Position numbers and translations under genes: made by a program. From an uncultured Clostridium sp. (GTDB taxonomy: Bacteria; Bacillota; Clostridia; TANB77; CAG-508), in contig CANRXN010000079.1 of assembly GCA_947643945.1 (NCBI GenBank), positions 1 to 5,689 on the forward strand: a DNA stretch of 5,689 nt, given 5' to 3'. Of the stretch, positions 1 through 5,252 are shown in pieces; position 1 is the stretch's first letter, and every line of letters starts with the position of its first letter. Under the pieces are notes generated by a model that was not told the DNA's origin, did not search any database, and saw only the letters and a list, made by a program, of their open reading frames with translations.

Positions 1-631
1 CCTACACCTGCTGCACTGTCTCTTACCCAAAGTCCTAGTTTATATTCGTTACTACTTGTTTTTACTGGTTCAATGCTACATTCTTTTGTTTGTTCTTCTT
101 GCCTATATTGTATTTTGACTGGCTCACCTTTAGCTCCGATTTACATTTTTCATTAACTCTTCGGTGGAACTGATTTCTACGTTGTTTATTTTTGTTATCA
201 TGTCTCCTTCTTTGATGCCACTGTTTTCATAGGGTCTATATTTTTTGTTGTCTTGTCCTTCTATTTCGCTCATGCCAACGACTAATACCCCATTTGTATA
301 CAGTTTTACTCCAGCTACATTGCCGGCAAGGAATGACTTTTGTTTTTGGTAATACATCTACATTTACATTTTTTAAAGGAATATTGTCAAATAGGCTTAG
401 TTTTAAAGTAGCTTTTCCTGATTTTTGGCTAACTTGATTAATATTGGTAGTAGAGGAGGTTTCTAAGGTTTTTCTTTCCATTTTTATTTGCATGCCAAAT
501 AGGGTTTTTAAAGCTATATTTTCTCCTTCAAAAATGACTAGATTTTCTGGAATGTTTTCGATGGCTAATGTGTAACTATAGATTACCATTAAAAAAAATA
601 CTAATAATAGTTTTAAGAATGTTTTTTTCAT
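1..631 (-). CDS. spoIVB: SpoIVB sporulation peptidase (S55 family), N-terminal half, two frameshifts, cut by window edge
   Basis: SpoIVB is made in the forespore and secreted into the space between forespore and mother cell, where it cleaves SpoIVFA and so triggers sigma-K activation. Start ATG at 631 has AAAGGAG 7 nt upstream (639-645). Residues 1-23 are a hydrophobic anchor. A linker ends in VDVLPKTKVIP (residues 91-101), matching the B. subtilis VHVLPDLKVIPGG region as I recall it. A PDZ domain follows (GVKLYTNGVLVVGMSEI, then GIKEGDMITKINNVEI), and the last visible part has LGLWVRDSAAGVG, the conserved RDSAAG entry to the protease domain. About 209 of roughly 400-430 residues are visible; the catalytic His and Ser lie beyond the left edge. 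As written the frame breaks twice: an extra base at about 328-329 and another at about 136-139. Coding is clear in three consecutive frames (631-329, 327-139, 137-1). I read this as sequence error more than a dead gene, but cannot prove it. Identification is strong. Confidence 0.93.
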
Positions 632-658
632 TGTAACTCTCCTTTATTTTACTATTAT

Positions 659-688
659 TAGTATTAACTTTTCATTTTTTTTTATTCA
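659..688 (-). promoter_or_regulatory. Putative forespore (sigma-G/sigma-F) promoter of spoIVB
   Basis: On the minus strand, GAATA (683-687, TGAATA if 688 is included) is followed after 17 nt by AATACTA (659-665). The sigma-G consensus known from B. subtilis is about GHATR, 17-18 nt, CATNHTA; the only mismatch is the first base of the -10. The predicted start near 652 leaves a leader of about 20 nt containing the spoIVB ribosome binding site. In B. subtilis spoIVB is itself transcribed by sigma-F and sigma-G, so the match sits where it is expected. AT-rich sequence can produce such matches by chance. Confidence 0.6.
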
Positions 689-715
689 CTTGTTATTTTT
701 AGCTGATTTGCTTAC

Positions 716-2465
716 TTATGTGCTTTCTCGTATTATACCAAATTTCTCTTTTAATTTTTCGTTATCATTGTTGGTTTTATACATACCATAACGTTCTCTT
801 CCTAAGGCTGTAAAGTATTTTTGTGCTAATGGAACATCACCTTTTTGGGCTATATATTTATAAAAATTATCTATTACTTCTACATCGTTTTGCGTTACAA
901 TACTCCCATAAGAACCTAATGGAACGTTACCTTCATATTGCTTTGGATAAAAATATCTTGTTCCATTTTTAGTGGTTACTGATTTTCTTTCAAAATCAAT
1001 GTTAAAATCTGCTCCTATAATGCTTTTTCTTTCTAAACGTTCTTCATTGGCTTTATGATATTCATTATCGCCTGTTACGATATAAATAGAATCTTCGCTT
1101 ACTACTTCTTGATTTTTATTATTCGTAACAATGGAATAACCATTGTATATTTTTCCACCAATGTTTAGTCCTTGTAAAAAGCTTATAATGGATACATTGT
1201 TTACGATTTTATCCCATTCGTCTTCTTTTAGTTTCGGCATCATAAAGTTTGCTGTTCCACTTTCATAGTTATTGTAGTTTGCAATTGCTATGGATAAGTT
1301 TTTTTCGATGGAATAACGAATAACGGCTAATCTTTGCTCATTAAAGTTAGAGTCTGGGTCTTCTATACTTTTTTCACTATCTGCCCCTCCAAAGTCAAAT
1401 ATTTTATAATTACCGAATTTAGGCTGTCCATTTTCATCTTTTAATTGTTCACCTTTTTCGTCAACTGCATTATTGGCATTTAGTTGACTTGCTATTCCAT
1501 ATCCATCACTTTTTGTGTTGCCATCACAATCCTCATAATTTGTAGATTGTAGTTTTTGTTTAAAATTATATGCATCTTTATAATATTCAATGGCTGCTGT
1601 TGTTTTAGGTTCAAAGCCTTCTTGTGGCAATTTTTCTCCATTCATAATAGAAAACCAATTTCCATTATCATTATAATATTTTACACCATTTAGTTTGATA
1701 TATTCATATTCTTTTAGATCTCCGCTGTCAGGAAGACAAACCGTTTCTTTCAATTTTTCATCTGCGTCAATACTAACTCCTCGATAAGTTACGTTATTTC
1801 CTGATACTTGAATATTATCTAACAAATAGCCACTATCGTTGACCCATTTATCGTTAATGATTCCCTGAATGGTAATGTAATTGTCTAATGAATAGGTAAT
1901 TGTAAAATCATTCTCTCCCATTTTATATCTACAACTATAATAAATATATGGTTTTAAACCAGAAAGCTTTTCGCCATCATGATAGGTTGAATCTTCTTCA
2001 AGTTTTCCTGCTACGTCTTTATCGCTTCCTGTTATTGGGTCTCCTGGCATACCATCTTCGCCAGTTGTTGGTATTTCATTATCGTTTGTTGTGTCTAATG
2101 TATTGGTATAGGGTGAATAGATATAATAGCCATCATACATGGTATATACAAGAGCTGGCACATAATCTGATAAAATATCACGGTTGTATCCTGCCATGTT
2201 AAAGTTACTAGCAATCGAGTTAAAAAATGTGTTGGCAGATGCTTCAATATCACGCAATTTAGAATTAGATAAATCAGACGTGTCACTGTTTATGGTATTT
2301 AATTGAAAAGCTTTTAAGGCATCATAAGTAGCATTATTTAATTTGGAGTCATAAGAGTTTTGTAAGCTTAAGGTTTCTATTTGACTTCCGTGTGTATGAA
2401 CTTAAAAGCAATGAAATTGGTAATATGATAATAATGAATATGACAGCCATGTTTTGTAATTTCAT
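716..2465 (-). CDS. Large membrane-anchored extracytoplasmic protein of unknown function, one frameshift
   Basis: No function recognised. Start ATG at 2465 follows AAGGAAAG about 10 nt upstream. Residues 1-22 (MKLQNMAVIFIIIILPISLL) form one hydrophobic helix with almost no leader, resembling TadE-like or pseudopilin anchors. The reading frame shifts by one extra base near 2390, after SSYT; the following frame continues with SQIETLSLQNSYDSKL and is then open to the stop at 716, giving about 582 aa. After the helix comes an amphipathic stretch (YDALKAFQLNT), then a conserved-looking Tyr-rich block at about residues 101-119 (YVPALVYTMYDGYYIYSPY). The rest is a hydrophilic domain rich in Asn, Asp and Tyr with short beta-like runs (GLKPYIYYSCRYK, FTITYSLDNYITIQG). 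A TTG at 2257 could serve as a start for the long downstream frame, but it would remove the anchor and has in-frame coding upstream. It is last in the membrane-protein operon, 63 nt after the preceding gene. It may be the main exported subunit or adhesin-like component; that is inference. Confidence 0.8.
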
Positions 2466-2492
2466 AGTTTTCTCTTTCCTTCGTATAAAATA

Positions 2493-2517
2493 AGCTTGTA
2501 ATAAATTATTACAAGCT
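2493..2517. repeat. Perfect 25-nt palindrome between two operon genes
   Basis: Arms AGCTTGTAATAA (2493-2504) and TTATTACAAGCT (2506-2517) are exact inverted copies around one central base. It lies in the 63-nt gap between the stop of the 175-aa gene and the ribosome binding site of the 582-aa gene. In the minus-strand transcript it would fold as a stable but AT-rich hairpin followed only by UAUUUUAU, a weak terminator tail. It may be an attenuator, an RNA-processing or stability element, or a dimeric operator. Confidence 0.75.
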
Positions 2518-2528
2518 GTCATTTTTAT

Positions 2529-3056
2529 TTATTTTCCTGTTCCATTTGCTGTAACAATACCAGCATGTTCTGCAGCTATGGTATATGTATCATTTCCTGT
2601 TACTTTATATAGAAAATTCTTTAATTGTTGTGACAATGTTGTATTCGTATTTTTTACATTTGCTGAAAATATGTCTCCTTCTTTTAGGGCTAATATTTTA
2701 CTTCCATCTAAGGTATCCAAAATTTGTGATGTATACATAGAATAGTAGACATTTTCTCCTATTTTTGTTGACTCTGCTTGTGTTGTTTTCTTTCCTGGAT
2801 TTTCATCTAATACTTGTAATTCCATTTCTACGTCATAACTATTTCCTGTTGAAGAAATATTTTCTACAAATTTACTATATTTGTCCATCGTTAGTTTACC
2901 AGTTGTTCTGACATCGTCCACAAATTCTGTTGTGGCTGTTTCTATTGTTAATTGAGAAACATCATCGGTTCTGTCAGACATTGTCATTAGTGGAAATACA
3001 AACATTAGAATTGCTGCTAATGCGATTGCAACTACTGTTATTAATGTATCACTCAT
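2529..3056 (-). CDS. Small membrane-anchored protein (175 aa), TadE/pseudopilin-like, function unknown
   Basis: Start chosen at ATG 3056 because AAGGAGG lies 5 nt upstream (3062-3068); an ATG at 3098 in the same frame would put this site inside the gene and add a charged stretch before the anchor. Residues 3-24 (DTLITVVAIALAAILMFVFP) are a single hydrophobic helix. Next come a Thr-rich acidic stretch with TEFVDDVRTTGKLT (residues 43-56), MDKYSKFVENISSTGNSYDVEMEL (57-80) and a C-terminal hydrophilic part with LSQQLKNFLYKVTGND. The pattern of an N-terminal helix followed by a 'VDDVRTTGK...Y..F...I..TGN.YDVE' block suggests a minor pilin or TadE/TadF-like subunit; from memory similar proteins occur unnamed in Clostridia. 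It is translated after the 202-aa gene (48-nt gap) and before the 582-aa gene, so the three probably act together at the membrane. Coding is near certain; the role is inferred. Confidence 0.88.
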   Translation of the reverse strand: MSDTLITVVAIALAAILMFVFPLMTMSDRTDDVSQLTIETATTEFVDDVRTTGKLTMDKYSKFVENISSTGNSYDVEMELQVLDENPGKKTTQAESTKIGENVYYSMYTSQILDTLDGSKILALKEGDIFSANVKNTNTTLSQQLKNFLYKVTGNDTYTIAAEHAGIVTANGTGK

Positions 3057-3104
3057 TTTTTCCTCCTTGTCCATATTTAAAATATGGCTTATTTTCAACT
3101 AAAA

Positions 3105-3713
3105 TTATGATTGTGCTGTGTAAGTTATTACTCTTTTTTGGGTTAATTTGGCATCTGGTGCATTGGATTGTCCTTCTAATTCTTCTTGATAATAAACTCC
3201 CAAACTTTCCTCAAAAGTCTTCTCTTTTATTTTATCATAAAAACTTTCTTTTTGCAAGATAATTCCTCTTTTTGCAAAATCCTCTATAATTTGCGTATTT
3301 TTTGAACCATATAATAAGGCTTTGATAAAGTTTTCTTTTTCTTCATCACTTCCTAATACATCTTTTTGTAAGTCTATGGAACAAATTGAAATGGGATCTG
3401 TTGAATTTGCCGTTGTTTTAGCTTTTTTATATAATTCCATTCCTGTCCCGTTTGCTTGTTTAAATACAATTTTGTAGTTTTCTTTGTAAGCTTTATAGAT
3501 GGATGGTATAATTGTTTCTGCTCCTACAATTCTTTTGGTTGTTTTTACATTATAGTTAAGATAGGTGTCATTGTCATAGTCTCTATCTTTATATTCTAAT
3601 ACAATTTGAGCTGATTGTCTTGCTTCTCCAAAAGCACTGATAGTAATGGATAGTGCTAAAACAAATACTAATACGGCTGCTGCCATTTTTAAGGCTTCGG
3701 TTGCATTTTCCAT
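3105..3713 (-). CDS. MENATEAL membrane-anchored protein (202 aa), function unknown
   Basis: ATG at 3713 with GAAAGG about 10 nt upstream, 22 nt after the stop of the preceding gene. The N-terminus MENATEALKMAAAVLVFVLA is clearly related to the MENASKAL starts of the 136- and 162-aa proteins: a Glu at position 2, a Lys at 9 and a hydrophobic helix to about residue 28, with no cleavable leader. After the helix come an Arg/Gln stretch (EARQSAQIVLEY) and RIVGAETIIPSIYKAYKENY (61-80), which may be a divergent copy of the central motif of the smaller paralogues. One Cys (residue 111) lies in ISICSIDLQKDV, and the C-terminal half is mostly helical and charged (EEKENFIKALLYG, IIEDFAKRGIILQ, FYDKIKEKTFEESLGVYYQEEL). 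It ends in LTQKRVITYTAQS, where the beta-like run recalls the paralogues' ends. Probably a larger subunit of the same envelope assembly; the biochemical role is unknown. Confidence 0.88.
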   Translation of the reverse strand: MENATEALKMAAAVLVFVLALSITISAFGEARQSAQIVLEYKDRDYDNDTYLNYNVKTTKRIVGAETIIPSIYKAYKENYKIVFKQANGTGMELYKKAKTTANSTDPISICSIDLQKDVLGSDEEKENFIKALLYGSKNTQIIEDFAKRGIILQKESFYDKIKEKTFEESLGVYYQEELEGQSNAPDAKLTQKRVITYTAQS

Positions 3714-3735
3714 TACTTCACGACCTTTCTATTAT

Positions 3736-4146
3736 TTATTTTTGGGTTATAGTTATTTGGTTTACTAACGAATTTTTATATTGAAATTCAACCTTATAAA
3801 AACTTCCAGTAGCTACCTTTTTAACTGAACCAGCTTGTTTCCCTGGTTTTACATCTACATCTGCACCTGTTATCGTTATTCCTTTTGTTTTGTCTTCACC
3901 ATTTTCGTTTGCACTTTGGTTATTAGATACTACTGCTTGTATTAAAGCATTTACTTGACTTCCTCTAACATTTTCCCCTTGATATGGCGTAAATTTATTA
4001 TTAAATGCCATAATTTCTTGTTCACTCATATTAACTGAGTTTATTGTGTCTTGTGCCTGTGAAAAGATAAGTATTCCTAATGATATAATTAAAATTGATA
4101 AAAGAATAGCTCCTGCAATAATTAAAGCTTTTGATGCGTTTTCCAT
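3736..4146 (-). CDS. MENASKAL membrane-anchored protein (136 aa), pilin-like, function unknown
   Basis: ATG at 4146 follows a strong AAGGAGG 8 nt upstream. MENASKAL is immediately followed by a hydrophobic helix to about residue 28, so the protein should be a single-pass, outward-facing membrane protein with no processing site. The motif SEQEIMAFNNKFTPYQGENV (41-60) followed by RGSQVNALIQAVVSNN (61-76) matches the plan of the 162-aa paralogue (QQQIEQFNSQFTSYVGKEG, then DVVTVANLATENN). A low-complexity Asn/Gly/Lys linker precedes the C-terminal beta-like end FYKVEFQYKNSLVNQITI (117-134). It lacks the Cys found near the end of the 162- and 143-aa proteins. Its first codons are nearly identical at DNA level to those of the 162-aa gene, pointing to duplication within the operon. 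Likely a minor pilin-like subunit; that is inference from architecture. Confidence 0.88.
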   Translation of the reverse strand: MENASKALIIAGAILLSILIISLGILIFSQAQDTINSVNMSEQEIMAFNNKFTPYQGENVRGSQVNALIQAVVSNNQSANENGEDKTKGITITGADVDVKPGKQAGSVKKVATGSFYKVEFQYKNSLVNQITITQK

Positions 4147-4178
4147 AATTGTTTCCTCCTTAAATTTTTACTTTTGTT

Positions 4179-4209
4179 TTTATATTAGTCGCTAACTTCT
4201 TTATATTAG
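4179..4209. repeat. Two 10-bp direct repeats 21 bp apart in an 84-nt gap
   Basis: TTTATATTAG occurs at 4179-4188 and again at 4200-4209 (plus-strand reading), one copy every 21 bp, i.e. two helical turns. The gap separates the stop of the 143-aa gene from the start of the 136-aa gene and is otherwise featureless AT-rich sequence. It also holds a weak GCTAA/TTAGC inverted pair. It could be a binding site for a regulator or chance in AT-rich DNA. Confidence 0.35.
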
Positions 4210-4230
4210 CTAAAATTAATAACTTGTTTT

Positions 4231-4662
4231 TTACTGCGTTATTTGTTCAAATAACAAATATTTTACTTTGTTGGTGGCTAAATGGTATTCTAGTTTGGTA
4301 CATTTAAATTTTATTTGATTATAATATTGTACAAACTTGTCCATTCCACCATTATATAGTGTTTCCATCGAATAGGTTTTGTCATTATCTAACATTTTTA
4401 TTTCTATTTGTATGGAATTATTTTCATTGTTAGTGTATTTTCCTTTGTTATCTTTTGGAACATTGTTATTTTCATTGTTATCTACTGCTTTATTGATAAT
4501 GGTAGTTAATTCTGCTCCGTATATTTCTTGATCTTTGTAGCTTTCAAATTGCTTATTTTCTCTTCTTGCCTGATTGTAATTTGCTTTGTAATTTATAGAA
4601 AGATACGAAATTCCAACTACTATTATAACTAGTAGTAAGAAAAATATTGCTAGTTTTTTCAT
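4231..4662 (-). CDS. Membrane-anchored protein (143 aa), YGAEL-motif family, function unknown
   Basis: ATG at 4662 with AAGGAAG 4 nt upstream. Residues 4-22 (LAIFFLLLVIIVVGISYLS) are a hydrophobic anchor preceded by two Lys, so the rest faces outside. After a basic/Asn-rich stalk come FESYKDQEIYGAELTTIINK (39-58) and AVDNNENN, then a charged Asn-rich linker, a beta-like IQIEIKM, and a C-terminal part FVQYYNQIKFKCTKLEYHLA (110-129) with NKVKYLLFEQI. The single Cys (121) sits in the same relative place as in the partial gene at the right edge (RARFDCEKAEYD) and the 162-aa gene (YNCQVYISSITGRV). The start differs from the MENASKAL type. From memory, unnamed proteins of this kind are common in Clostridia. 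Probably a minor subunit of the same complex; nothing catalytic is visible. Confidence 0.86.
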   Translation of the reverse strand: MKKLAIFFLLLVIIVVGISYLSINYKANYNQARRENKQFESYKDQEIYGAELTTIINKAVDNNENNNVPKDNKGKYTNNENNSIQIEIKMLDNDKTYSMETLYNGGMDKFVQYYNQIKFKCTKLEYHLATNKVKYLLFEQITQ

Positions 4663-4676
4663 TTTTCTTCCTTTTT

Positions 4677-4705
4677 ATTATATCGTTTTATTTTAAAAAT
4701 TTCAA
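4677..4705 (-). promoter_or_regulatory. Possible internal sigma-A promoter overlapping the leader of the 143-aa gene
   Basis: On the minus strand TTGAAA (4700-4705), 17 nt, then a perfect TATAAT (4677-4682). This is one mismatch from the housekeeping consensus with ideal spacing. The predicted start near 4670 falls inside the ribosome binding site AAGGAAG (4667-4673), so a transcript from here would be nearly leaderless. In sequence this AT-rich a chance match is quite possible. Confidence 0.4.
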
Positions 4706-4710
4706 TTACT

Positions 4711-4754
4711 TTTTTAGATTTTCTTAAAGTTGTTTTTAGATTTTCTTAAAGTTG
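4711..4754. repeat. Perfect 22-bp tandem duplication spanning a stop codon
   Basis: Two identical head-to-tail 22-bp units (4711-4732 and 4733-4754), each starting TTTTTAGATTTTC and ending TTAAAGTTG on the plus strand; the match runs 3 nt into a third unit. The second unit covers the last codons and stop (4746-4748) of the 162-aa gene, while the first lies wholly in the spacer. It looks like a recent slippage duplication with no effect on the protein, since the stop codon comes before the duplicated unit in transcription order. Confidence 0.9.
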
Positions 4755-5234
4755 TTTATTCTTAAATTCTACTAAACATACTCTTCCTGTTATAGAACTA
4801 ATGTATACTTGACAATTATATTGTGGTAACTCACTTCTGTTTATCTTTTCTAACTCATTCTTGATTAACTCATTATCATTTGTTTTTATTTCTTTTCCTT
4901 TTTCAATTGTACTATTTTCTAATTTTACTGAAATGTAACTATCTGTCGCATTATCAGGATTTTGGGCAGCAGTTCTTTTATAATATCCATAATATCGATT
5001 ATTTTCAGTTGCTAAATTAGCAACTGTTACTACATCATAAATGGTAATCCCTTCTTTTCCCACATAAGAAGTAAATTGACTATTAAATTGTTCAATCTGT
5101 TGTTGTTCGTTTTGTTTATGTACATCTGCTGAAGTACTAGCAAAACTTGTAAATAAATATACTGCTAACGATATTACTAAAAGTCCTATTAATACACCTG
5201 CTGCCATTAGCAATGCTTTTGATGCATTTTCCAT
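4746..5234 (-). CDS. MENASKAL membrane-anchored protein (162 aa), pilin-like, function unknown
   Basis: ATG at 5234 with AGGAG 7 nt upstream, 18 nt after the stop of the preceding gene, so probably co-transcribed. MENASKALLMAAGVLIGLLV opens a hydrophobic helix to about residue 31. A Gln-rich stretch (HKQNEQQQIEQFNSQFTSY, 39-57) leads to VGKEGITIYDVVTVANLATE (58-77) and NNRYYGYYKR, the same central plan as the 136-aa paralogue. The C-terminal end SELPQYNCQVYISSITGRVC (134-153) followed by LVEFKNKQL carries two Cys (141 and 153) that could form a disulfide outside the membrane. The TGR(V/I)..(V/M)EF ending also occurs in the partial gene next door (SGRIINMEFKF). Likely a pilin-like or envelope-assembly subunit; no enzymatic motif is seen. 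Confidence 0.9.
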   Translation of the reverse strand: MENASKALLMAAGVLIGLLVISLAVYLFTSFASTSADVHKQNEQQQIEQFNSQFTSYVGKEGITIYDVVTVANLATENNRYYGYYKRTAAQNPDNATDSYISVKLENSTIEKGKEIKTNDNELIKNELEKINRSELPQYNCQVYISSITGRVCLVEFKNKQL

Positions 5235-5252
5235 CTTTTTACTCCTGTTTCT

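Noticed and set aside
320..335. Programmed ribosomal frameshift in spoIVB
   Set aside because: No slippery heptamer or downstream structure was seen, and SpoIVB is not known to use frameshifting.
632..715. Terminator between the 582-aa gene and spoIVB
   Set aside because: The T-run at about 675-683 is a run of A in the minus-strand transcript and no GC-containing hairpin precedes a U tract.
1948..2202. Plus-strand open frame of 84 codons
   Set aside because: Lies fully inside the 582-aa minus-strand gene, has a Leu/Arg/His-rich composition typical of an antisense shadow, and no ribosome binding site that I can see.
2255..2257. TTG start for a 513-aa version of the large protein
   Set aside because: Coding continues upstream in the same frame (SLQNSYDSKL and YDALKAFQLNT) and joins a membrane anchor after one base is removed; no ribosome binding site is evident at the TTG.
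2095..2286. Minus-strand open frame of 63 codons
   Set aside because: Out of frame with the clearly coding frame of the 582-aa gene across the same bases.
3057..3098. Upstream ATG (MKISHILNMDKEEK) as start of the 175-aa gene
   Set aside because: The strong AAGGAGG at 3062-3068 lies downstream of this ATG and is correctly spaced for ATG 3056, which also places the membrane helix at the N-terminus.
2930..3262. Plus-strand open frame of 110 codons
   Set aside because: Antisense to two well-supported minus-strand genes; its Leu-rich product reflects reading their helices backwards.
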